A stretch of DNA of 64,000 bases from NCBI GenBank assembly GCA_021234155.1, contig JAJEKV010000032.1, forward strand, positions 124,001 through 188,000, in the 5' to 3' direction. Numbering within the stretch: the first letter of the stretch is position 1; every line of letters begins with the position of its first letter. The notes below the pieces were generated by a model that saw only the letters and a list, made by a program, of their open reading frames with translations, did no database searches and was not told the origin of the DNA. Positions 30,040 through 41,930 of the stretch are shown piece after piece. A program made the position numbers and the translations under genes. The stretch is from Isoetes taiwanensis (taxonomy: Eukaryota; Streptophyta; Lycopodiopsida; Isoetales; Isoetaceae).

Positions 30040-30790
30040 GTTCTCTAAATGCAAGTTTGCCACTCCCCAAGGTGGATTATTTGGGACATATCATTTCAGC
30101 AGAGGGCATCGCGACAGATCCAGCCAAGATAGAGGCGATAGGGGAATGGCCTATTCTGTGTAATGTTTAGAGGTCCGGTTTCTTAGGACTAGCGGGATAT
30201 TATCGGAAATTTGTTAGGGATTTTGCGAAGATTGCCGCACCTCTTACCGATCTTACAAAGCATGAGAAGGTAAAGGATTGGATTGAGCATTGGAAAGCAA
30301 AGGTTCAGGGAAGCTTCCAGCAGCTTAAAGATGCTTTAACGTCAGCACCAGTCCTCACATTGCGAAGCCACGAGAAGGATAAACTAGTAGCAAATGGATG
30401 CCGGTAAAATTGCTACTTTGGTGGAGTTCTAACGTGGGGGAGGGTTATTGCCTATGATTCAAAGAAAATGAATGAGACGGAGCAGCGATATCCTACCCAT
30501 GATCAGGAATTGCTAGCCGTTGTCCGTGCTCTGCGGATATGGAGACACTACCTTCTTGGTAGAAGATTCCAGTTGGATACAGATCATCAAAGTCTCCGTT
30601 ATTTATCCACCCAGCCGAATCTCAACCTCCGTCAGAGGAGATGGATGGAATTTCTGGAGGAGTATGACTTTGAGATTATGTATAAGCCTGGGAAGCACAA
30701 TGTGGTTGCGGATGCGTTGTCACGCCATCCTTTGGTAACCCGAACCCATTGTAATGCAATTTCCACACTCACCAGTGAGTTTGGGAAACA
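30040..30790 (+). pseudogene. pol: RNase H region of pol
   Basis: From about 30150 the connection region shows LGLAGYYRKFVRDFAKIAAP. RNase H follows: KMNETEQRYPTHDQELLAVV (from 30468), ALRIWRHYLLGRRFQL, TDHQSLRYL and KHNVVADALSRHP. The open frame 30468-31085 joins RNase H to the start of integrase. The first RNase H Asp region (about 30390-30440) is broken. It removes RNA from the RNA-DNA hybrid. Confidence 0.85.
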
Positions 30791-32010
30791 GATAGAACAG
30801 ACCTTGACCACGGATCCCGAGTTTCGTGATGTTTGGGACAGTTTGGCTAAGGAAGCTCGCACAGATAAGGAGCGTGAAGCTTTCCGTTCATATAAGAAGG
30901 AGGGCACCTTGTTATATTACAAAGATAAGTTGTGCGTACCTGAGACTTCAGGAGTGCGTAAGCTAATTCTCCATGACACGCACAACAGCCCTATAGCTGG
31001 ACATGCCGGTTTTATGAAAACCTACTTTAAGATTCGGCCCGGTTATTTACGGCCTTCTATGAAAAAGGACATTGCCGTACATTAAGCAAAGGGTCAAGTG
31101 TGTCAGCCAGATTGGCGGAACAATTAAGGACTCGGGAGAGTTGCAACCTTTGGATGTGCCCAACGCTAAGTGGGAAGTGATAACCATGGATTTCATTGTG
31201 GGCCTTCCACGCTCTCTCCGTGGATATGATGCGTTAATGGTAGTGGTCGACAAATTGTCCAAAATGGCTCATTTCTTGCCATGTCGCACCACGGACACAA
31301 CCTTCGATCTTTGCTCGCTTTTGCAAAGGAGATCTTGATTGCCGGAATGCCACGAAGTTATTGTCTCGAAGTGGATCCCAAATTTGTAAGTGCTTTACGG
31401 AGAGATTTCTTTGCTACTATCCGCACTAAGCTTGCTATGAGTACCGCGATATCATCCCTCGGATGGATGGTCGACAGAAGGCGCACTAATCGTATTATAG
31501 AGGATATGCTAACGGTTATGTGTGGAGTAAAAGCAATCCCAATGGGGTGACTATATTTATCCGGGTCGAATTTGCCTATAAAATGTATGAAACAGGGAAT
31601 CTTCCGAATGTCTCCCTTCATGATAAATTATGGTTATCAATGCCTTACTCCGCATTAACGGGCATAACCCCCGCTTCTAAAGTGGAGGTCTCGGCAACTC
31701 CTCTTGGAAATGCAAGCTCGGGTCGAGGAAGTTCGGTGGTTACCTATTGGCACGCAATGCCGGAAGAGTGTAGCCGATAAGCATGTGACCCCACGAAGTC
31801 TTCCAGTGGGTGAATCGGGTTTGGCTTAAGATTAAGGTAAAACAAGCCAAGCTTAAGATTGGTAATCGCAAAAGCTAGCCCCGGATGGGTCGGGCCGTTC
31901 AAGATCAGAAGCGTATTGGCGCAGCAAGCATATCGCTGGATTTGCCACCCCGCTTGAAGATCCACAAGGTCTTTCATGTGAGTCTTCTAAAAGCAACACA
32001 CCCCGATCAG
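30791..32010 (+). pseudogene. pol: Integrase region of pol
   Basis: The zinc-binding part starts LILHDTHNSPIAGHAGFMKT (H-x-H side). The two-Cys side near 31090 is disrupted. The catalytic core gives WEVITMDFIVGLPRS (first Asp), DALMVVVDKLSKMAHFLP, then in broken frames DPKFVSALRRDFFATIRTKL (second Asp) and RTNRIIEDML (Glu). It would join element cDNA to host DNA. Breaks lie near 31085, 31320, 31400 and 31550-31990. Confidence 0.8.
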
Positions 32011-32018
32011 GCGAGATC

Positions 32019-32312
32019 TTGGATACACCCACCCTACTTGAGATGACAAGACCCGTTAGATATAGTGCCCAAGCTCTTCTTGGTAGGGCTTATAAGCTGC
32101 ACTGGGAGGACCCGCGATCTTCGCAATACTTGGTCAAGTGGAAACACTTGCCGGTGGAGGATGCTACGTGGGTGATGCAAGCGGACCTTGAGAAGCACTA
32201 TCCGGACTTCATGCGCGAATCTCAAGGTCGCACCATCAACGATGCTATCAACCCGCCCCCGGTAAGCTTTGAAGGCTTGATTCGCGTAGAGAATCAGGCG
32301 GTAGAGGGGTAG
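32019..32312 (+). CDS. Chromodomain at the integrase C-terminus
   Basis: An open segment with YLVKWKHLPVEDATWV and ADLEKHYPDF, the core of a chromodomain (aromatic YLVKW, W in TW, then an amphipathic helix). Chromoviruses use this module to bind methylated H3 tails and steer integration. It ends at 32312, about 600 bases before the 3' LTR. Confidence 0.85.
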   Translation: MDTPTLLEMTRPVRYSAQALLGRAYKLHWEDPRSSQYLVKWKHLPVEDATWVMQADLEKHYPDFMRESQGRTINDAINPPPVSFEGLIRVENQAVEG

Positions 32313-32897
32313 ATGCATGCGTAGTTAACAATAGTTACCGATGATGGGAACACGGCGTGTTCCTTAGGGCGTGGTGTCTTGTCAATGTGGACACGACCAT
32401 GAATGCTTGTAAAACATGTAGTTCATAGCGCATTCATCTTGGCTATAATAGGAACTTGGCCATTCTTACGCCACAATGAATTGCGAACCATAGGCATGAT
32501 AGGTTCCTTGTAGATAAATTTCTTTTATTTCTTATAGGGGGTGGACCCTTCAACCACAACCTAATTATTTTATCTATATAACCCCGATATATTCACATGT
32601 GCGGGCCCGATTGAGCAAGACATTGACTGCCCATGTATAGAGGGATTCTTGATGGCCGAACTTTTCGGTTTTCATTGTGTTTACATGTAGTTCCTTCTTG
32701 TTACCTGTTATTTGATATTGGACTTGGTCCTTGAACTTGTTGCTTATGATAATCATGAAGGCGCACTTGATTGCTTAAACCGTTTTAAACTTTGAAGTTT
32801 TAATATATTACCTTACGAAATAAGGAATTCCCTTCCTTCATAATCTCATTTACTACTTTTGTATCTAACTCCAATCTTTGAGGACAGCATTAATTTT
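32313..32897 (+). other. 3' untranslated spacer of the chromovirus
   Basis: No ORF of note between the chromodomain stop and the polypurine tract. Confidence 0.6.
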
Positions 32898-32911
32898 AAG
32901 GAGGGGGAGAA
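32898..32911 (+). other. Polypurine tract
   Basis: AAGGAGGGGGAGAA directly before the 3' LTR start TGTGACG. It would prime plus-strand DNA synthesis. Confidence 0.85.
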
Positions 32912-34532
32912 TGTGACGTTCCAAGTATTTATACGGTATATGTATAAATATATTGACAAATCACCCAAAGATAGATCGCCACCATGGGGTATGGTAACCT
33001 AGGGGTTGACCTAAAAGGGATTAAATTAGCTATGCTAATTTAATTATTAGGATAATAACCTATAATTAAGGAATTAATATGTAAAAGGGATAATTAAGTT
33101 AATTATGGTTTGGGAAGGTGCCACTTGGCCAAAATCGATTAGCTAACTTGGTGATGCTAATTGGAGGCATCAAGGTGGATCACTACCCCCATATCAGCCA
33201 TAACCGGCCGGGGAGGAGCGAGGGGAGGAGCCTACCTACACCTTTGAGGGCCGGCCTACCTACCTTTGCCCGGTGGCGCCACCCTTGCCACCCTTGCCTA
33301 GCACCGCACTGTAGCCGAGCTAAACGCCAAATCCCAAGAAGATGGAAGCCTAACGATAACGGGTCCGGGAAGAACTCGGGTAGGTGGCTAGTATAGGTTG
33401 ATATTCTAGGGTAGCGCCCCTATTGGGTACTTGTTATGTTGTTTTGTCTGTTCTCTCTGTGTTTTACTTGTAGGAACTAACCCTTGATTGTAAAGGTAAG
33501 CTCTCTTTATATCTTTGATTCTCGGTTTTGCTCAAAAGGATGGATTGATAGTTCTTTGCATAGTATTACTCGAAATGGGGGAAACTAAGGGGGTAGAGAC
33601 CTCGAGCTCATGTATGGTAGTATGCTCCTAGATAGAGCCCTGTGTAATATTCTATTAAATGCGGCAGTGCACAAGAGCCCACCGAGTCGTGGATGCTATG
33701 GAATGGCTTAGCACCAAACAAAGGGACACAGTGGTGAAGTGGGGTGGGGTCTTGCGAACAAAAAAAAGGCTCACGAGACTCCTCTGATTGGACTAGGCCT
33801 AATGGCCCAGGCGGTGAGCTGGCGCCGATCCAGTAGGGTATGGGTGCGACACTCCCCGGGTGTAGTTGGTGTGACCCGCGATGGGTACGGATCGGGGGTC
33901 GCTGATGCGTACGTATTCTCTAGTCCACCCATGGAACCTTTGTGATCTGGAAGGGGCAGCTTCCCGAGCCTGCCTCATGGACGAGGGCTTCATGAACCAC
34001 GTAGTAGGCTCGTGGGTGATACCTTTGCGTGTCAGGAAGGCTATAGTGATGCCATAGCATATTTCGACTCATCACGCAAAGTGTGCACTGGAGGGGGGCG
34101 GATGGAGTGGACAACCCTAGCCAATGTTCTATGCCAATAGCGCCATGTCAAGATTACGATCTGGCGATCTCTTGAGACCTAGCCAGTCGATCGATCCTCC
34201 TTCCGAGTGCGGCGGGGGGTAGAACTATGGGTTTGGGGTGTTTTCTTAGGTTTAGATGCATATTCTTTGCCGTTGGTATTTGGATGGATCGCCACCCTGC
34301 CGTGGTGGTTATTTATATGTGATTTTATCTTGTGTGCTAACCCTTGTATTCACGCTTCAGCGGCGTAGGAGCCCCATTGAAGCGTGGGCGAATGATCCGC
34401 CGTGTCCTTCTTTGGGGCATCATATTATAGATGGCCGAAATAGGCGGAGGGCCACGCTCATGGCGAGTTAGTCGCCATGGGGGGGAAAGTCAATGTATGC
34501 GGTAGGGTCGTATATGTTAGGGGGCGTCCACA
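32912..34532 (+). repeat. 3' LTR
   Basis: It starts TGTGACGTTCC and ends GTCCACA. It matches the 5' LTR along its length with clustered differences at CAG/CTG/CCGG. Confidence 0.9.
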
Positions 34533-36420
34533 ACTTATGTATAACCACCGTATCTAGCAATTGTGCGAAATATTATATCTTGACCTATCTTATAGAAACT
34601 TATCATCACAGCGAAATCAAAAAGCCGGTTATAATATTAACACGCAACCATTGCTTTTAATAAAATCTATAGATGCAAAGGAAGAAGCGTCCCGAGTCTG
34701 GATAAGCCATCCGGCTCGAAAGTGTCTGGATTTTTTGTGCTTCATGATATTCATCTTGGCGTCTTTTGCCAAAATGCTTGAGACCTCTTTGAAAATTTAC
34801 GTCATCCCTTTGAAATCCGCCTCTCTTTTGGCCATATCCTCCTCTAGAGCTTCTAGAATCCATCTTGTGATTAGCACTATCTTAATAGCAGTGATATACC
34901 TCAAGTTCGCTTCAAGCCTAGGTTAAAGTTAAGGTCTTCATAATCGATTGGATGAGTATTCATCTTGAGGAAAAGTATAATGTGTTTTGCATTTAGGAGG
35001 ATCGATTTCTTGGACTAATGTCATAGATGCGCTGCAAAGGTCAGTTGGTCTTGACCACTTTACAAACCCGCCCGTCATTGAATACCACATTTTAGGGGTT
35101 TAATTACTTACACAAATGTATATTGCATCTATGCAAATATCTATTGTATTATTCTCGAAGTAAAATGATACATATAATATACCTAGATCATTGTGTATAT
35201 GTTTTGAATAGCTTAGAAGACGTATACATACCCTATGTGAGGACTATATCTCTTGTATTGTATTTGGTCATATTATTGTCATCATGGCCTATACTTCTCT
35301 TAATCCTTACATGTAGTGTAGGAAGTGTATCGAGTTCTGTTGATATACTTATACCATGCTTGACCATTACATCAAAACCATTATGAGTAAGGAGCCCTAA
35401 ATTTCCTTAAAAAAAAAAAAAAAAGGGGGACAAGACAAATTGCTTACCTAGACTCCAAATCAAGAAGCGTAATCTCCATTCTACAAAAATGGTACATTCT
35501 TGTATAGAATGTCCAAAAAGTAGATGATAGAGGAGATATACCATACAAAAGAATATCACTCTTCTCAAGATCACAACCTTTCTGAGCTAGAACTAGCATG
35601 CTTGAAAGAAAGACAAACATTAAGAAATAACTTGGGAAAAAAAAAAAAAATTAATCTTTCATAATTTAGACAACATTATAGAAAAACTTTGATAGAATTT
35701 AAGGAACAAGAAGAAGCAAAGAGAAGAAGATAAAACCCAAACTCTACATTATTGGAGGGAGAGTGTTGGAACAAGTTTGGTTTGAAATACTTAGTTTGGC
35801 TATTTTTCAAAAACTTCTTGATATTTTATGAAACATATTTGGCTAAAGTTATTATTATCACTAATTTAAATTTGGACTTGTGAAACTTTTGAATAAATAC
35901 ATAATTTTATTTGTTTTTTTTTTTTTTCCTAGAAAAGTGAATGCACACAAATATTAAGAATAGAATTCTTGTTGTCCCAATGGTAAAAAACAATCAATTT
36001 GTGCTTTTGATAATATAACTTTTATTTTCCTAGTGAATGCACACAAATTTTGAATACCAATGGCGTTTAAGTGCGTTTTGCTAATAATGTATTAATCCCA
36101 TTTCTAATATGTGTATTTAAGTTGGTTGGTGTCAATTAATTTTGGGTACAAACCATCATGAAATTTAACATGTTGAAAGCATTTAACATATTAATGGAAA
36201 ACCAAATGCCATTGTTACAATATAATGCCATTGTTATGATAAGTTGTAGCCTATACAGCAAGAAGCAAGAAGCAGGGACTTGTGTACACGCCACTTGATC
36301 CTTTGCAAGAGAACTTTAATTCCTTATAACTTAGAGGGTAATAGACAATACAAAAGGACTTAGAAATTGTCAGTGGTTTTGCATGTTGATTTAGTTGACA
36401 TGAAGGAAGAACTCCATATT
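34533..36420. other. No gene recognised
   Basis: AT-rich with A runs at 35406-35424 and 35637-35650 and a T run near 35910. A minus-strand open stretch at 34863-34657 is Arg/Gly/Gln-rich (SRSSRGGYGQKRGGFQRDD) but has no family I know. Confidence 0.4.
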
Positions 36421-36424
36421 ATAA

Positions 36425-36905
36425 ATTAAATAAGATTGCTAAGAACTTAATAGCATTTGCCATAATAGAAGAAGGCCCTCCCTCCCACCACAATTCCATG
36501 TATGTGCTGAAATTATAGTATTCCATGATAATAGATCACGGACATTCATGTTATCAAACACAATAACAGCCTCCTCCAAACTGCCACACTTGTCATACAT
36601 GTCAATCAATGCATTACGCATTTAAATGTCTGATGCCCAAATGCTAGATTGAAGACTGGGCATCCAAAATAACAGTGAAATTGACAACATTTAATTTGGT
36701 ATTATTGGAGTGCAACAGATGAACAAGCTGCGATGCCTCCTCATCATAACCTTGTTCAGTGTGTGCTTACATTACAGTGACCCAAGCTTTGAAGTCCCTT
36801 CCATACATTATGTGAAACAAAAGATTGACATTCTCCAAACTTCCACACCTTCCATAGACATTAATAAGGGCAGATGCCACAAAAAGTTTCCCCAACATAT
36901 TTGCA
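36425..36905 (-). pseudogene. PPR-repeat pseudogene fragment
   Basis: Minus strand, higher to lower coordinates: SALINVYGRCGSLENVNLLF (about 36870), then a stop in place of a sense codon after FKAWVTVM, then [20 protein letters not shown] and [18 protein letters not shown] (about 36620-36480). These are PLS-type PPR motifs. PPR proteins bind organellar RNA and act in editing, splicing or stability. Only two to three decayed repeats remain. Confidence 0.75.
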
Positions 36906-37059
36906 TTCTAGAATGCATGAATGGATTAACTTAGATTTTTCCACATTTCCAATCAAATAACATAATACATGGCCAATTGTAGCATTCAAGACATCCAATC
37001 GCGACCTTCACATTCACGACATCCTCTGGAACCTGAACAAGTGTAGCAATAATTCCACT

Positions 37060-39010
37060 TTTTGGGCAAGGTATGCAAGATAGCCAAGTTTAAAGACCAT
37101 AAGTGGGAAGTGAGGATTTCTACTTGTCAAAGAACGCAAAATAAAATACATTTTTCCCTTTCTGATTTAATCACCCAGGGGATTTGTATTTAGCTCAACA
37201 ACTAGTCAACATAGCCAAGTGTTGTCTTTAATTTAGTCTGCACCCAAAGGACCACATGACAATAAATTGAAAACTTTAAATTCGATGGGGGCATGGATGG
37301 ATGCCATTTTATCCAATTTGTAAATTTGTCTTTTCTAAACATTATGCCTTTGGACTTTATCGTACTCACCCATTTTGGCAAAAGCCATTGCAGGATAAAT
37401 TGGTTTTTATATGATCTTGGTCGGTTACTAGCTAAAGCATAAGTAAATTACTCTACTTAACCTTTGTATTGTGAAAGGGAATACCCAGCTATATTACAGG
37501 TTGCAGCATCCGTTGCATTAGCCCTTGCCTTCAATATCCCGGGGGATGCACTTATACATAAAGGGGGTATGGCATCTGCGTTCGGAGGGTGGCAAAAAAC
37601 CCCCCTTGTATACACATTTTTAAAAGGCAATTTGACCCCTATGTGTATCGATATTGCCCCAGATTAGTGCCTAAAAACACCCCTAACCCCTAAGTATACG
37701 TACGCAAATGGTCCAAAAAACACCCCTCCGTTGAACTCTCATGGGTTATAGGCTAATGAAAGGTGAATCCCCCGGGTTCAATATAGCTTTTGCGGACAAG
37801 TCTTTTAGAACTTCATATCAAATTATTTTACATGTAGGGCAATTTGTTGTCGACATGATAAGCAGTCTAAACAAATAAGAATGTCGTCAAATTATTTTTG
37901 AATTTGTTGTCCCCCCGCAATTTATCCCCCCTATTATGCACGTCAAATCTAAGCCATTGATAAGAATCTTTAGAAGGAATGCAAGGAAATCAATACAAGA
38001 TAGAAGGGCCATTGATTAATGACCCACACGTGTACCGAAGAAAAAGGGACCCTTGTTAAGCGGCGCTGAGCGGCGCCGCCAACAATCTCGGCGGGGCCTT
38101 AAAAAAAGCGGCGAGGAAAAGTAAAAAGAATTGCAAATTTCATAAAAAATTTTGGCTGATAAGCCAAGCAGCGATAATGATTAAGTTGGATATGATAGGA
38201 CTGATCAATGCGAGCTTGAATTGTCTTTGCACTCGCCACATTACATGGTATTCCTCTCAGAAACTTTTGACGTGCATATCCACTAAAGCACACTTCCGAC
38301 ACTCCTATGCATGAAGTTGCTTCGGCTGACATTTTATTGCCAGTTAATGTCCTCCATTTCAAAAATGGATGACATTTTAATGCCGGTTAATGTCACTCCA
38401 CTTTCGAAAGACGCAAAATTTTGTATATTGCATTCCTTTAGATTTCAAATCTGAGAAAATAGATACAAAATCCATCCCTTGAACAAGGGAGGAAAGAATA
38501 CTTAAGGCTAGTGTATGCGGCATTTTAGATACAATACACTAATCGGTTTGAAAATTTGAGAGAACATCATCGTGTGGTGGAGAAACGGTTGTGTATCGCA
38601 AAAAGCCGCCAAGTTCTCGTCTAAATCAACATTTATAAAACTTAACCCACATGGTCCAACAAGATGAGTGGCATTTAATACCAACCTTGATGAAAGGGCG
38701 ATCATGACTTGCAAAAGAATCAATGAAGCTCTCCTTAAGAAGTAATGACACACGAAATCCGAATGATGGCCCTCAAACAATATTCATTTAACAAAGTTCT
38801 ATTGCCAAGCCAAGCTTTGCTTGCCTACTCTGTCATTATTTGCACGAACATTTGTGATTGTATGTGACGACATCCATGCGAGGGATTCGGGTAACTTCAT
38901 AAGAGCTGCTAAAAACCCATACGTGGCTTTTGCACGAGTTTAAGACATATCGCCACCATACCAAATCTAAATAAAGTATTTATTGCATAATAGAACCAAG
39001 TGAATTGTTA
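37060..39010. other. No gene recognised
   Basis: Only chance-length ORFs. A GC-rich palindromic spot, GCGGCGCTGAGCGGCGCCGC, lies at 38059-38078. Confidence 0.4.
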
Positions 39011-39031
39011 AGATGATTAACTGTGACTCAC

Positions 39032-40387
39032 TATACTCATGCATAGGATCTTGTTGCGGAACTCCTTTTCAGCAACAAGTTTGGAGTAATATGGTTCCAA
39101 TGCCAATGCTAACTCCGATGCCTTGGTAACTAAGGGAGGGATGCCATTTTCACTGTAGAATGCAACAACTATCATTGTTGGAGAATCCCAAGACAAAATG
39201 ACATGTAAAATATTCCCAATACAAAGATTCAAAACCATTTAAACTATTGGAGATGAATACCTGGTCTTTGTAGACATTCACACGCATCAAGTTGGAGGTC
39301 GTGACACGCACTTCAGACGTTTTGTACTGCACCCCAACCTATAGAAGAGCAATCACGCTAGGCATAGACATAAGACATACAACTCAACAGGCCTTGGTGG
39401 TTATAGATGGCTCACAATGAGCAGTCTTGGAGCATCCAAATAATCCAACATTTTATTTGGCTTTGTCAAAGAAGATGGAATGAGATGTGCAGACCTTTTT
39501 AAGAGTTACACTACTATTCCTTAGCAAACAACCCATTAACTCTGTATGTCTTTACATGTTAATCCATTTTACCAATCGAAAGTGCATCTTCAACATGCAT
39601 TGAACATACAAGGAAGGACCTGGTGAACAAGGACTTGGTGGCATGCAAAGGAACTTTAGACCTTTAACTGTGGACAAAGCATTGTATATGACATCAAACG
39701 TGCCCCTATTCATTATATATTTAAAGTTCTCCCAAATCAAAAGCTCCCTATTTTGTGTCTAGGCTATTACACTTGTTTGTCTTTCATTATGATGGCATGA
39801 ATAAGAATAATTGTACATACCGGAAGCAAGAGCTTTGCCACTCAAATGGCCTAAGCATAGGTTTCAACGGAAACACAACAGCGAACAAGATTCCCTGAAC
39901 AAGAAATTTCGAGTTAGTTAGGCTAACAAATAACCACAACTTGCTTTTCCACCAATACTCCAGCAAGCATTGTCATAACCTGCAACAATAAGGATTAACT
40001 AAATGCACATAAAAGTAGAATGTTGCCATTTCAATTCTGAAACCAACATCTTTTTGTCAAATGAGCGAGCAGACCTTACACTCACGAAGTGAGAGAGATC
40101 TGCGAGGCGGTCGTAGGTTGTCCAAATAGATAATAAAAGAGCTTCTTCCTCGGCTAATCTTTGCGCCCGAAACTAATGAAGGCGGAAGCATTGAAGCAAC
40201 ATGTGAATATTAGAAAGTCAACATATTATAAAGCAAACAAAATACTACCTCAGCCAATTCAAGGTTACTCCTGCATGAGCTTGGATCTAAAGTGTGATCC
40301 GAAGCTTGAAAGTTAAGACAAGTTCCTCTCTCTGGTATAGACACCCGGTGGTATGAACAAATTATCCGCAAAGAATCGTCGTCATGC
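39032..40387 (-). CDS. Four linked exons of an unrecognised spliced gene
   Basis: Minus strand, each piece with good splice sites. 40387-40249 (46 codons; SLRIICSYHRVSIPERGTC; donor GAG/GTAG). 40172-40086 (29 codons; FRAQRLAEEEALLLSIW; acceptor ATTAG, donor TTC/GTGAGT). 39338-39261 (26 codons; EVRVTTSNLMRVNVYKDQ; acceptor TATAG, donor CAG/GTATTC). 39152-39032 (ENGIPPLVTKASELALALEP; acceptor CTACAG, donor ATA/GTGAGT). The first three join in phase. The fourth is off by one base, so an indel or another site is needed. I do not recognise the family. More pieces may lie at 38100-38360 and 40480-41700. Confidence 0.5.
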
Positions 40388-40479
40388 CTGAATCAACAAT
40401 CAACAATCACCAATGATTGTAACATGTTTCTGAAAATATATTTTCAAAATCTAGCTAAGAATATCTACATACCTCTGCC

Positions 40480-41700
40480 CAAGCAAGGACAGCATCACAC
40501 CCATAATCATCTTCATGTCGGATAGGCTCGCCCAGCAAGATCATCATCATCCGAAGTCGGCACTCTGGGGAGATTTCAACTATATTATTTATGATATATC
40601 GGTGAAATCGGTTTAAGGGCATTTACATTTGTATTTCATGTTCCTAGTCCTAGTATATGATAACATAATTAAACCTCAACAAATATGTAAGAAACTACGT
40701 ACCTATAAATTGACTTTGAACTTTCAATTTGCTCGTGCGGTGTTCCATACTGCAAAATATCCGTATTTGAACTGACATTGCATAATCCATCATCAACACC
40801 CACACAACCATTTGCGGGGATATGTCAGATCATGTTTTCCATTCTCGGGGAGCCATTAGAAGTATGCACATCGTTTTGCAACTTCTACCATCGACCCATT
40901 ATGCTTCGTGGGAGAACTTTTCTACAATGTGTTCCAAATCCACTTCGAGAATGTTCACTAAAAGCTGCTCCTATTTGATACGGTTGCAGAAATTTGCAGC
41001 TTTATATGGACCCCATGTAATGAGAATCTCTATGAGGTGCAAACAAAGAACCCAAACATCATGGTTGAATAATTTCACAATCCTTTTTACGGTCCTTCCT
41101 CACGGTACTTAGCGGAAGTGACTTAAAATTTAATCAATGTGAGAGTTGTAAAGAAACTACCTCATCATTTTGCAATTCTTCTATTTGGGTCACCAAAATA
41201 TGGACGTATGCACCAAAACCTTGTAGTTGACTTCTTCTAGTATAAATTGTGGAACCTAATAAATACACATCCCATCCAAAAATCATGTGGTGAACAAATC
41301 TTGTTCTTTCCGGTCTCCAAGTTGGATGCAAACCTGTGTTGTCTTTCGAGCCCGTTTCACTGTCAAAGGGTCATGGGATTATTTCGATTACATCAATATT
41401 TCTTCACGCCTTATCGATTGGCGGGGATTGGCGTGCTTTCGAAGTTGTGAGAGAATTGAGGAGATGACATCTTGTGTTTTGCATTTTGTGTGTAACATAG
41501 CATTTGTTGCGACAACCGTCCAAGTAGCCCCATTCATTACCTTTGCATCATGCGGGAGAATCTTTGTTCGGTGATTGGTTCTTTGGCTCGATATTTTCTC
41601 AATAAGCATTATTAATGCGAGAATATGTTCTATCATGGCAAGTTCATTTTGTTGTAGATCAACAACAGCTGGATCCTCGTTTTGCTATAAAATGAAACAT
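40480..41700 (-). CDS. Possible upstream exons of the same unrecognised gene
   Basis: Minus-strand open stretches at 40600-40490 (ending before GTATGTAG), 41331-41134 and 41636-41388 (TWTVVATNAMLHTKC, VISSILSQLRKHANPRQSIR). Composition looks coding, but exon limits are unsure and no family is recognised. Could be unrelated. Confidence 0.25.
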
Positions 41701-41759
41701 GCCTTTATGGAAGGAAAATGCATGCCACGCTACAAGCAAGAAGATGAGGAAAGGAGCCC

Positions 41760-41930
41760 CTCCGGTTAGCCGGTTTCGTGAGTGGCTGTTTAGCAACAAA
41801 AGCTACCGCCAGTTTACAGCCTATAATCATTTTTTAGCAGTCATCAACATATTCTGAGTATATTCCAGCATATACTCAGGATATGCCACAACCCCATACA
41901 AACGAGGGTTTGCCCCCCTAGGGGCAACCC
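41760..41930 (+). repeat. Dispersed palindrome-ended repeat, copy 2
   Basis: CCGGTTAGCCGGTTTCGTGA through CAGTTTACAG, a GCATATACTCAGGATATGCC stretch and the terminal palindrome 41907-41930, as at 17250 and 47540. Confidence 0.75.

Larger units (their letters stand above)
24394..34532 (+). mobile_element. Ty3/Gypsy chromovirus LTR retrotransposon carrying an H3-like ORF
   Basis: Two LTRs (24394-26056, 32912-34532), a primer site after the first, a polypurine tract before the second, and gag-protease-RT-RNase H-integrase-chromodomain between them in Ty3/Gypsy order. The length, about 10.1 kb, is normal for a chromovirus. Frames are broken many times. LTR differences and coding breaks concentrate at CAG/CTG sites. 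No clear 5-bp target duplication was seen (TAATC before, ACTTA after). The histone-like ORF at 27051-27353 is extra to the usual gene set. Confidence 0.9.

Noticed and set aside
24388-34540. Target-site duplication of the chromovirus
   Set aside because: The five bases before (TAATC) and after (ACTTA) do not match, so either the ends are misread or the site has changed.
34657-34863. Arg/Gly-rich minus-strand ORF as an RNA-binding protein
   Set aside because: It is short, with no RRM or other domain and competing open frames in the same DNA.
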